The notes under the pieces were generated by a model that did not search any database, was not told the origin of the DNA, and was given only the letters and a program-made list of their open reading frames with translations. Position numbers and translations under genes: made by a program. Positions 1 to 4,634 of a stretch of 5,135 bases of DNA are shown piece by piece. Positions within the stretch are counted from its first letter, which is position 1, and every line of letters starts with the position of its first letter. The stretch spans positions 1-5,135 of the forward strand of contig NZ_JAWOBT010000054.1 in assembly GCF_046484155.1 (NCBI RefSeq), written 5' to 3'. Origin of the DNA: Alkalibacterium sp046484155. Its GTDB lineage: Bacteria > Bacillota > Bacilli > Lactobacillales > Carnobacteriaceae_A.

Positions 1-285
1 AATCAATCCCGCGGTTATCATTCCTCCGAGGCCGACCATGGAACCAACAGAAAGGTCGAGCCCACCTACTATGATTACCATGGTCATACCGACGGAAACG
101 ATCCCGATAAAACTAATGCTCTTGAAAACGTTGAAAAGGTTCTGAACCCTCAGGAAGTAGGGAGAGAGAATACTCATGAGTATGATTTCCGCGGCCAAGG
201 CGGCCACAACCCCCCACCCTACATTGATATTCGATAGACCGCGTCGGTCTTTATCTTTACTCGTATTAGGTGCTTGTGTGTCCAT
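1..285 (-). CDS. Sugar ABC transporter permease, RbsC/AraH-like (partial, C-terminus beyond window)
   Basis: This is the N-terminal 95 residues of an inner-membrane permease of the ribose/galactose/xylose ABC import family (CUT2). Seen directly: a hydrophilic N-terminus rich in K, D and R up to residue 15, a first membrane segment at about residues 23-41, and a second hydrophobic stretch at about 56-75 that leads into the family hallmark GGLDLSVGS (74-82) and then a glycine-rich segment. The start ATG (285-283) is preceded by AGGAG in the 17-base gap after the stop of the upstream gene, so the two genes are almost certainly co-transcribed and translationally coupled. The family normally has about 310-340 residues; here the gene leaves the window still open. 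Substrate cannot be told from the sequence. Its partner ATPase in this locus lacks the first nucleotide-binding domain, so the importer may be inactive unless another ATPase supplies energy. Confidence 0.93.
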   Translation of the reverse strand, partial: MDTQAPNTSKDKDRRGLSNINVGWGVVAALAAEIILMSILSPYFLRVQNLFNVFKSISFIGIVSVGMTMVIIVGGLDLSVGSMVGLGGMITAGLI

Positions 286-302
286 TTATTTCTCCTGCTC
301 TG

Positions 303-1718
303 TTAACAAGCCTGAACGGTTGCCAATTCCATGACGGCTTCCTCTGTGGCATCGTTTGCATCCAATTCTCCGGCAATCGTTCCGCTACGCATAACGATTA
401 TCCTGTCTGCTAAGCTCAATACCTCGGGTAAGTCGGATGAAACAACAATCACCGCTATGCCTTGCTGAGCGAGACCTCGCAGTATTCTGTGTATCTCCGC
501 CTTTGATCCGACATCTACTCCCTGAGTAGGCTCATCGACAATGAGAATCCTCCCCCCCATAGCCAACCACCGTGCAAGAATTACCTTTTGCTGATTGCCC
601 CCGCTCAAGGTTGTTATCGGGTTTTCCATGCTGTCGGTTTTTATAGATAAACTGTTTATATATTCTTTGACGAGACTCTTTTCCTTTCGTCTATTCACAA
701 AAAGAAAATTCGATAATTTCATCGGCAAGACCGCAATACTCATATTTTCCCGCACATTCATCGTAGAAATTGCCGCCGCGATCTTTCGATCCTCGGGAAG
801 AAAGGCAATCCCGTTTTTCATAGCTTCGGGAGGCGAAGCAAAAGTTACCTCCTCTCCGTTCAAGACTATTGCCCCGGAATCCTTCTTTAAGAATCCGAAT
901 AGCGTCTGCATCAGCTCGGAACGCCCGGAACCGACTAGTCCGGAAAAACACAAAACCTCTCCGGTCATGCATCGAAAAGATATCCCTTCGAAATGGGTGA
1001 TCTCGTTAACAAATGCAGAAGAACCTAAATAGGTGATATCCTGAATCAGGGGCTTTTCTACTTTTTGAAAGGTAAAGGCTAAATTGTTCTTTGGTTTAAA
1101 GTAATGAATCATTAAGACACCCAGACTGATGAGCGGCGAAATACTTGTCGCCAACGCCGCCCCAAACATGCCCATTTGCAGGGGAAAGATAAAGATATAG
1201 TCCAAGACGACATTCAATACGCTTCCTATGACCATCCCGAACATAGCGAGAGACGGATCCCCATCGTTTCTTATGAAAGAAAGCAAGGTATTGTTCAGCA
1301 CAAAAAAGGGTGCGAACGATAGAATTGTTTTCAAGTAAACACTAGTGGCATCAAACGTTTGCACATCTGCTCCGGAAAAGCGGGCGATCGCTTCTGAACC
1401 AAATTGTCCGACAACCAAGAACAGCACCCCAAATGCCAAGGCAAACAGAACGGTTTGAGAGTAGACCTTTTTAGCCTGCTCGCGTTTATCTTGAGACAAC
1501 AAGATTTTATACCTTGTTGCGCCGCCTATCCCCATCATCAGACCGAAGCCGTGTATGATCCCAAAAGCGGGGATGCTGAGATTCAAAGCCGCGATTCCAG
1601 TCGGTCCTAAAGCTTGGGCTATAAAAAAGGTATCCGCTAAAATATAGAAAGAAATGCCTAGCATTCCCAGCATGTTTAAACTGACATATTTAAAAAATAA
1701 TTTCACACTTCGCTGCAT
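303..1718 (-). CDS. Chimeric protein: N-terminal half of MATE exporter fused to C-terminal ABC domain of RbsA/MglA-type sugar ATPase
   Basis: One open frame of 471 residues joins halves of two unrelated transporter families. Residues 1-240 match the N-lobe of a MATE drug/sodium antiporter: about six membrane segments (roughly 9-30, 42-66, 86-106, 127-148, 157-177, 183-205), then the start of the seventh region with SSAFVNEI. From about 242 the protein is the second nucleotide-binding domain of a CUT2 sugar ATPase: degenerate Walker A GLVGSGRS (260-267, R in place of K), signature LSGGNQQK (371-378), Walker B ILIVDEP (391-397) and SSDLPEV (427-433) where a switch histidine would sit. The normal partners would be about 450 and 500 residues; the MATE C-lobe and the canonical first ABC domain are missing. 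The start fits a MATE N-terminus, but its ribosome site is weak. The 3' end couples to an RbsC-like permease, which is the native context of the ABC half. Probably a deletion fusion with neither function intact. Family calls are certain; natural origin and function are inference. Confidence 0.9.
   Translation of the reverse strand: MQRSVKLFFKYVSLNMLGMLGISFYILADTFFIAQALGPTGIAALNLSIPAFGIIHGFGLMMGIGGATRYKILLSQDKREQAKKVYSQTVLFALAFGVLFLVVGQFGSEAIARFSGADVQTFDATSVYLKTILSFAPFFVLNNTLLSFIRNDGDPSLAMFGMVIGSVLNVVLDYIFIFPLQMGMFGAALATSISPLISLGVLMIHYFKPKNNLAFTFQKVEKPLIQDITYLGSSAFVNEITHFEGISFRCMTGEVLCFSGLVGSGRSELMQTLFGFLKKDSGAIVLNGEEVTFASPPEAMKNGIAFLPEDRKIAAAISTMNVRENMSIAVLPMKLSNFLFVNRRKEKSLVKEYINSLSIKTDSMENPITTLSGGNQQKVILARWLAMGGRILIVDEPTQGVDVGSKAEIHRILRGLAQQGIAVIVVSSDLPEVLSLADRIIVMRSGTIAGELDANDATEEAVMELATVQAC
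991..1040 (-). repeat. Near-repeat pair beside the MATE/ABC junction
   Basis: Two 14-base segments, AAATGGGTGATCTC at 991-1004 and AAATAGGTGATATC at 1027-1040 (plus-strand reading), agree at 12 of 14 positions and lie 36 bases (12 codons) apart in the same frame. They encode NEITHF-like and QDITYL-like residues. The first sits on the point where MATE similarity stops and ABC similarity begins (residues about 239-243). A short shared sequence could have guided the deletion that created the fusion, but this may be chance. Confidence 0.4.
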
Positions 1719-1756
1719 TTTATTCTCTACTTTCTTTTTAAAATGAACCTTAGACT

Positions 1757-1785
1757 AGCTTACTCAGTCCTTTCCTTTAAGTCAA
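1757..1785 (-). promoter_or_regulatory. Possible promoter of the chimeric gene
   Basis: Read on the minus strand: TTGACT (1785-1780) as the -35 box, a 17-base spacer, then TAAGCT (1762-1757) as a poor -10 box (3 of 6 matches). The -35 is good (5 of 6) and lies inside the inverted repeat at 1780-1807. It would start transcription about 30 bases upstream of the ATG at 1718. The weak -10 would fit an activator-dependent promoter. Confidence 0.35.
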
Positions 1786-1807
1786 CCTTCTTTAAGAAGT
1801 TGTGACT
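1780..1807. promoter_or_regulatory. Inverted repeat, candidate operator overlapping the -35 box
   Basis: A perfect core CTTCTT-T-AAGAAG (1787-1799) is flanked by AGTCAAC (1780-1786) and TTGTGACT (1800-1807), which are complementary to each other apart from a two-base offset. The repeat covers the -35 box of the minus-strand promoter, a position typical of a dimeric regulator. No regulator gene is present in the window to pair with it. It lacks a T-tract on either side, so a terminator is unlikely. Confidence 0.4.
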
Positions 1808-1865
1808 TTTCGAGAGATCTTTTAATCACTATGTTGTATGAACCCAGACGTTGTAAAAGTAATTA

Positions 1866-1894
1866 TTTATGTAAAATGATATAGTTTTTATAAT
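1866..1894 (+). promoter_or_regulatory. Likely promoter of the PhnB/VOC gene
   Basis: A consensus TATAAT (1889-1894) lies 17 bases after a weak -35, TTTATG (1866-1871, 3 of 6). A second overlapping TATAAT is at 1894-1899. The region 1861-1975 is very AT-rich. This would give a 5' leader of about 85 bases ahead of the ATG at 1987. Confidence 0.4.
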
Positions 1895-1970
1895 ATAATC
1901 CAGGCCTGATATCTAATTTTTTATCCACATTAATAAAGACAACACGACAAAAATATTTATACATAATAAA

Positions 1971-1977
1971 AGAGAGG
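1971..1977 (+). promoter_or_regulatory. Ribosome binding site that sets the start of the PhnB/VOC gene
   Basis: AGAGAGG ends immediately before an in-frame ATG at 1978, which leaves no room for that codon to be used. It is 9 bases from the next in-frame ATG at 1987. The 1987 start also gives the family-typical N-terminus, MDVNITPYLML. Confidence 0.7.
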
Positions 1978-1986
1978 ATGATTTTA

Positions 1987-2418
1987 ATGGATGTAAATAT
2001 AACGCCTTACTTGATGCTAGATGGAAATGCCAAAGAAGCCATTTCATTCTATTCAGCTGTTTTTGACACAGAAATCAAAAGCGTTGAGCTGTTAAAGGAC
2101 TGGCCGCAGGAGTTTGAAGGCGAAATGCCGGAAGATTTTAAAGACAAGGTCGTTCACGCACATTTAGCTATCGGGGCTTCGGGCCTAATGCTCGCGGATA
2201 TCTTTCCAGGTCAACCGTATATTCCCGGTTCAATGATCACGCTTATGCTTGATTTAAAGGAAGTTTCAGAGGCAGAAAAGCTCTTTGAAAGATTATCAAG
2301 CGGTGGTGATGTCATCATTCCTTTAGCTGAAACAAGTTTCAGCCCAGCTTACGCTCAGGTCAAAGACAAATTCGGAATCGAGTGGCAGATCGTGACAGAC
2401 CCTCCTGAGATGAATTGA
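1987..2418 (+). CDS. PhnB/YjdN-like VOC (glyoxalase-fold) family protein
   Basis: A 143-residue soluble protein of the vicinal-oxygen-chelate superfamily, PhnB branch (COG2764). Visible family marks are PYLMLDGNAKEAISFY (7-22), where the first beta strand and helix of the fold begin; VVHAHLAIG (55-63), with candidate metal-binding or structural histidines at 57 and 59; LMLADIFPG (67-75); an LFERLSSGGDVIIPL segment (99-113); and the closing DKFGIEWQI (127-135). Length is normal for the family and the frame is intact. Members act mostly as cytoplasmic dimers, and some relatives are glyoxalases or resistance proteins, but the reaction of this branch is generally unknown, so no substrate is proposed. 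It stands alone between a divergent chimeric transporter gene and a convergent hydrolase gene, with its own promoter and a shared terminator. The ATG at 1978 is rejected as start because it abuts the ribosome site. Confidence 0.9.
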   Translation: MDVNITPYLMLDGNAKEAISFYSAVFDTEIKSVELLKDWPQEFEGEMPEDFKDKVVHAHLAIGASGLMLADIFPGQPYIPGSMITLMLDLKEVSEAEKLFERLSSGGDVIIPLAETSFSPAYAQVKDKFGIEWQIVTDPPEMN

Positions 2419-2442
2419 TGTAAAAACAAGTCGCTTCACACT

Positions 2443-2490
2443 ATAGAAAAAGAGTTAACGTTTATGGTAACAGACGTTAACTCTTTCTAT
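2443..2490. terminator. Bidirectional intrinsic terminator between convergent genes
   Basis: The arms AGAGTTAACGT and ACGTTAACTCT pair perfectly around a 12-base loop. The stem extends outward with ATAGAAA on the left and TTTCTAT on the right, two extra A bases bulging on the left. On the minus strand the core stem is followed by TTTTTCT, on the plus strand by TTTCTATTT. It sits 24 bases after the stop of the PhnB/VOC gene and downstream of the minus-strand hydrolase, so it can serve both. Confidence 0.85.
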
Positions 2491-2609
2491 TTGATCAGTT
2501 CAATTTTCGCAATTTTTAGAGTGGTTGCTGAATTGACCAGTTCCTGATGATTATCAGCTATAAATTGACACCTTAAATAAAATACTTTCAGATAAACGTA
2601 ACAAAAGAA
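2487..2609 (-). pseudogene. Possible C-terminal remnant of an unidentified gene
   Basis: On the minus strand a frame stays open for 41 codons up to a TAG at 2489-2487. Its last part reads CQFIADNHQELVNSATTLKI followed by AKIELIK, a composition that looks more like real protein than shadow translation. There is no start codon, and its upstream end overlaps the last codons of the hydrolase in another frame. The pattern vaguely recalls the last strand of hotdog-fold thioesterases, but this is only an impression. In AT-rich DNA a 41-codon open stretch can occur by chance. Confidence 0.25.
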
Positions 2610-3088
2610 TCATGCCATATTTCTTCATAAAAACGCACGGTTTGATCCCCTGTCATCCATGCGTTGTCCCAGGCAGAATGAGTTTCCTTTTGCATCTGAA
2701 TAGTATAGCCTAATCCATGCGCAAATTTCACGGTCGAATCCACACAGTACTGCGTTTCCACCCCGCATATTTCGATTTTCTGTGCATCCAGCTTTTCCAG
2801 AACTTCTTTCAGATCAGTATGATAGAATGAGTTGGGATGACTTTTTTCAATAAAGTATTCTGAATGACTTCTATTCAATTCGGGAATGATTTCCCATTTT
2901 TGCGTTCCTTTTTCTAAATAGTCGTCCGTATGCTGAATAAATATGATCGGTTTCTCTTCTAAAGCATAGTCTGTGATCCTTTCATTGATTCTTTCAATTA
3001 AATAATCTAAATTGCCTATCGTCTGATCCTCATAGTGACAGACGCCATTTTGCATATCAATGATAATGAGTGCATCAGCAGTTGCCAT
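2588..3088 (-). CDS. Isochorismatase-family cysteine hydrolase
   Basis: A 166-residue soluble hydrolase of the isochorismatase/nicotinamidase superfamily. The catalytic triad is visible: Asp11 in IIIDMQNG (8-15), Lys82 in EKSHPNSF (81-88) and the nucleophile Cys115 in GVETQYCVDST (109-119); the preceding GVET carries the family's conserved peptide turn. Length is typical of the short members. These enzymes hydrolyse amide, ether or carbamate bonds of small molecules; nothing here fixes the substrate, and it lacks an obvious pyrazinamidase/nicotinamidase metal site (a DxHxxxH pattern is not seen in the 50-65 region). The start ATG (3088-3086) has a strong AAAGGAGG (3104-3097) at 8 bases. It is monocistronic: its own promoter at 3148-3176, a 12-bp palindrome in the leader, and the terminator at 2443-2490 after it. 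Intact, no anomalies. Confidence 0.92.
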   Translation of the reverse strand: MATADALIIIDMQNGVCHYEDQTIGNLDYLIERINERITDYALEEKPIIFIQHTDDYLEKGTQKWEIIPELNRSHSEYFIEKSHPNSFYHTDLKEVLEKLDAQKIEICGVETQYCVDSTVKFAHGLGYTIQMQKETHSAWDNAWMTGDQTVRFYEEIWHDSFVTFI

Positions 3089-3124
3089 AACTACGTCCTC
3101 CTTTATCTGTTCAGTTTGTTCCTG

Positions 3125-3136
3125 TATAAGCTTATA
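3125..3136. promoter_or_regulatory. Perfect 12-bp palindrome in the hydrolase leader
   Basis: TATAAG followed by its exact complement CTTATA lies 12 bases downstream of the -10 box of the hydrolase promoter, roughly +5 to +17 of the transcript. The position would suit a repressor operator. The AT-rich sequence makes a chance palindrome possible. Confidence 0.3.
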
Positions 3137-3147
3137 TTTACAACCAA

Positions 3148-3176
3148 ATTGTACACTGTAACTTGATAGTCAACAA
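3148..3176 (-). promoter_or_regulatory. Likely promoter of the hydrolase gene
   Basis: On the minus strand TTGTTG (3176-3171) is followed after exactly 17 bases by TACAAT (3153-3148, 5 of 6 matches). An overlapping TTGACT (3173-3168) is only 14 bases from the same -10 and is less likely to be used. The leader would be about 55 bases. Confidence 0.5.
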
Positions 3177-3250
3177 ATGATAACTCCGGAACAGTTAGTG
3201 ACACTGATTATCTTCTAGAAATAAATCGAATTTGATTCATTTTTTATATG

Positions 3251-3290
3251 AAACCCTATCACTCCAATTATTTATGGAGTGATAGGGTTT
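3251..3290. terminator. 15-bp perfect hairpin, possible terminator
   Basis: AAACCCTATCACTCC (3251-3265) and its exact complement (3276-3290) flank a 10-base loop. On the plus strand it ends in only four T bases; on the minus strand in TTTCATAT. No gene ends next to it on either strand, so it could end a leftward non-coding transcript from about 3550, or insulate the hydrolase promoter region. Confidence 0.55.
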
Positions 3291-3320
3291 TAACATTGAA
3301 AAAGTGTAATCAGAAAAAAA

Positions 3321-3424
3321 GTGTACCCCTCACCGTCTATTTTCTCCTACGAAGGGCACGCTTTGACCGATTGCGTGCCCTTCACCTCCTATTTCCTCCT
3401 GCGAAAGGCACGCAATCGATGCAT
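3321..3424. repeat. Two tandem 52-bp units, each able to form a hairpin with a CUCCU-rich loop
   Basis: Unit 1 (3321-3372) and unit 2 (3373-3424) align without gaps; the 31 bases from 3331 and from 3383 agree at 26 positions. In unit 2, GCGTGCC-CTTC at the left end pairs with GAAAGGCACGC at 3403-3413, leaving a loop that contains CTCCT and CCTCCT. In unit 1 the pairing is weaker and needs G-U pairs. An alternative hairpin across the boundary pairs GAAGGGCACGC (3351-3361) with GCGTGCCCTTC (3373-3383) perfectly, so two folds compete. On the plus strand the loops are complementary to Shine-Dalgarno sequences; on the minus strand they read AGGAGG. Local GC is well above the surroundings. Confidence 0.7.
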
Positions 3425-3465
3425 CTACCAGGCTCGTTATCAGTTTTAGATCTTTTAAAGCTGTT

Positions 3466-3500
3466 GGAACTGACTTTAAGTCAGTTCCTTCTACTTTTAA
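3466..3500 (+). terminator. Palindromic hairpin followed by T-rich tail, possible terminator
   Basis: GGAACTGACTT (3466-3476) and AAGTCAGTTCC (3478-3488) are exact complements around one T. As RNA this gives a 9-bp stem with a UUUAA loop, followed by TTCTACTTTT. The tail is interrupted but T-rich, in keeping with a plus-strand intrinsic terminator after the tandem repeat. On the minus strand there is no T-tract. Confidence 0.4.
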
Positions 3501-3513
3501 TGGTATTTTTCTC

Positions 3514-3535
3514 ATAAGAATGTTTGTATTCTTAT
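3514..3535. promoter_or_regulatory. 8-bp inverted repeat just upstream of the DUF554 promoter
   Basis: ATAAGAAT (3514-3521) and ATTCTTAT (3528-3535) are exact complements around a 6-base loop. The right arm abuts the -35 box at 3536, a position open to an activator or repressor. No known operator consensus is recognised. Confidence 0.35.
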
Positions 3536-3564
3536 TTGTATAAGCAGGATATCCCATTTATAAT
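3536..3564 (+). promoter_or_regulatory. Promoter of the DUF554 gene
   Basis: TTGTAT (3536-3541, weak -35) and a consensus TATAAT (3559-3564) are separated by 17 bases. Transcription would begin near 3571, giving a leader of about 35 bases to the ATG at 3606. Confidence 0.6.
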
Positions 3565-3605
3565 AGAGAGACATATACTACTTTTGTAACTAAAGGAGCA
3601 CTGTC

Positions 3606-4289
3606 ATGTTTTTTGGAGTCATAATAAATACAATAGCTATTTTCGCGGGGAGCCTTATCGGATTATTCGTTAACAAAGGTATTCCTGTACGCATAGAAAA
3701 AGCGTTGATGAAAGCTCTCGCACTCAGTGCCATCTATATTGGCGCCACAGGTCTTTCTACAGGAGAAAATACGATTTATATTATTCTCTCTATGGTCATC
3801 GGTGTAACGATTGGTGAAATCATTGATTTAGACAAAAAAATTATCCATATGGGCAATATGCTTGAAAGTCGTTTTCCAGCTAAAAACGGTTCAGCCTCCT
3901 TATCAAAAGGGTTTGTGATGAGCAGCCTGATCATGGCCGTGGGAGCCATGTCGATTGTCGGACCTTTAGAGAGTGGTCTTGCCGGCACTCACACTATCTT
4001 ACTAACAAAATCAGTGATGGACGGGCTTACAAGTCTTGTTCTTGCTTCAAGTATGGGCATCGGTGTCTTCTTCTCAGGGTTTGTGGTTTTCATCTATCAA
4101 GGCGCCATCACCTTGTTTGCCAGCGGATTAGATGCTGTTTTAACTGATCCTATGATAAATGATATCAATGCTATCGGATCACTTCTTATTTTAGCTTTAG
4201 GATTAAATATGCTGGAAGCAACCAAAATTAAAGTAATGAATTTTGTTCCCGCTATTTTTATACCGATTCTTTTTTTTATGTTCTATTAA
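3606..4289 (+). CDS. DUF554 family membrane protein (YdfK/YqgA-like)
   Basis: A 227-residue integral membrane protein of the DUF554 family, whose function is not established. Family marks are an N-terminal segment GVIINTIAIFAGSLIGL (4-20), VIGVTIGEIIDLD (64-76), GAMSIVGPLESGL (113-125), LLTKSVMDGLTSL (132-144), FIYQGAITL (162-170), AIGSLLILALGLNML (189-203) and NFVPA (212-216). About six or seven hydrophobic segments are visible, with a polar loop near residues 82-103. Length is normal for the family. The start is secure: AAAGGAG (3592-3598) lies 7 bases before the ATG, and the protein begins directly with the first membrane segment. It is transcribed alone from the promoter at 3536-3564 and ends in the hairpin at 4289-4360, whose first bases overlap the stop codon. 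It is GC-poor (about 30% in one sampled line). Transport of a small solute is plausible but unproven. Confidence 0.93.
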   Translation: MFFGVIINTIAIFAGSLIGLFVNKGIPVRIEKALMKALALSAIYIGATGLSTGENTIYIILSMVIGVTIGEIIDLDKKIIHMGNMLESRFPAKNGSASLSKGFVMSSLIMAVGAMSIVGPLESGLAGTHTILLTKSVMDGLTSLVLASSMGIGVFFSGFVVFIYQGAITLFASGLDAVLTDPMINDINAIGSLLILALGLNMLEATKIKVMNFVPAIFIPILFFMFY

Positions 4290-4360
4290 AAAAACTGTCA
4301 GTTAAGGTCACGCTCTTTCCAAATCACTTTGGTCAGCATGCCCTAAACTAACAGTTTTTT
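4289..4360 (+). terminator. Long hairpin terminator of the DUF554 gene
   Basis: The outer arms AAAAAACTGT and ACAGTTTTTT pair exactly, and pairing continues inward with interruptions: AGTT with AACT, GG with CC, CACGCT with AGCATG (imperfect), ending in CCAAA-TCAC-TTTGG (4319-4332). The whole 72 bases fold as one interrupted hairpin closed by six T bases. It starts at the stop codon, so the terminator role for the gene is clear; the A-run on the left would let it act leftward as well. It is longer than a usual terminator and may also be a mobile or repeated element. Confidence 0.8.
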
Positions 4361-4408
4361 AATCTATCGATTCTTTAAAATTCGCGATAACTATCTCGAA
4401 AGATATTG

Positions 4409-4504
4409 TAACCTGCTTATTCGGTAGGTGAAAGGCCTTCCCAATTAAGTGTAAGCACCTTAAAGATAGCTCGGCAAGGCATTTTCTTTACCAAATCACG
4501 GTTA
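4409..4504. repeat. Large imperfect hairpin element of about 96 bases
   Basis: TAACC (4409-4413) pairs with GGTTA (4500-4504). Inside, GGTAGGTGAAAGGCCTTCCC (4423-4442) pairs imperfectly, with G-U pairs, with a segment ending TTTACC at 4492. The centre holds a smaller hairpin, TTAAGTG-TAAG-CACCTTAA with one bulge. It lies between the DUF554 terminator and the rpmG terminator and belongs to no gene. It shares CCAAATCAC and a preceding TCTTT with the 4289-4360 hairpin, suggesting a common origin. Confidence 0.5.
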
Positions 4505-4561
4505 GACTGGCTCAAAATGAAATAATTCCAGTTCGGAAACTCACTGCTTTGTCTGCAATAG

Positions 4562-4606
4562 AAAAAAGTTTATAAGATAGAATAAACACATTCCATCCTA
4601 TAAACT
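4562..4606 (-). terminator. Intrinsic terminator of the rpmG cluster
   Basis: On the minus strand a 16-base arm (4606-4591) pairs with another 16-base arm (4582-4567) through 14 Watson-Crick and two G-U pairs around an 8-base loop, followed at once by TTTTTT (4567-4562). It lies about 30 bases after the rpmG stop codon. Confidence 0.85.
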
Positions 4607-4634
4607 GATTAGTTCCATAGGCTTAATTTTACTG

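Larger units (their letters stand above)
3089..3605. other. Gene-free region of about 500 bases rich in hairpins
   Basis: No convincing gene is seen between the divergent starts of the hydrolase and DUF554 genes. In order it holds the hydrolase promoter and palindrome, a featureless AT-rich stretch (3177-3250), a 15-bp perfect hairpin, a 52-bp tandem repeat with hairpin-forming units, a palindromic terminator-like hairpin, an 8-bp inverted repeat and the DUF554 promoter. On the minus strand, TTACAA (3589-3584), 18 bases, TATTAT (3565-3560) could be a promoter firing leftward through the repeats. The open frames here lack ribosome sites and run through the hairpins, so they are not called. Confidence 0.7.

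Noticed and set aside
691..972. Minus-strand open frame of 93 codons in another frame of the chimeric gene
   Set aside because: It overlaps the Walker A to mid-domain region of the real ABC frame, which carries all recognisable motifs.
595..1032. Plus-strand open frame of 145 codons inside the chimeric gene
   Set aside because: It is the antisense shadow of the ABC domain, has no ribosome site, and its composition is unlike a protein family.
1404..1610. Plus-strand open frame opposite the MATE half
   Set aside because: Shadow of the MATE membrane segments with no ribosome site and no recognisable motifs.
1978..1986. Upstream in-frame ATG of the PhnB/VOC gene
   Set aside because: It directly touches the AGAGAGG ribosome site, so initiation at 1987 is far more likely.
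3321..3424. Tandem units considered as a CRISPR array
   Set aside because: Only two units, directly adjacent with no unique spacers, and no cas genes in the window.
3466..3488. Palindrome considered as part of a tRNA anticodon arm
   Set aside because: No acceptor, D or T arms with the GTTCRA pattern can be placed around it.
3248..3517. Plus-strand open frame of 89 codons in the gene-free region
   Set aside because: It runs through the 3251-3290 hairpin, the tandem repeat and the palindrome; there is no ribosome site before its ATG, and the leucine-rich end comes from AT-rich non-coding DNA.
3330..3557. Minus-strand open frame of 75 codons in the gene-free region
   Set aside because: No ribosome site before either ATG. 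The GTDLKSVP stretch is just the palindrome at 3466-3488 translated, and the end is the tandem repeat translated.
3776..3988. Minus-strand open frame inside the DUF554 gene
   Set aside because: Antisense shadow of a well-supported gene, with no start signals.
4362..4487. Minus-strand stretch open for 42 codons after the rpmG terminator
   Set aside because: No start codon with a ribosome site; most of it lies within the 4409-4504 hairpin, whose structure explains the sequence better.
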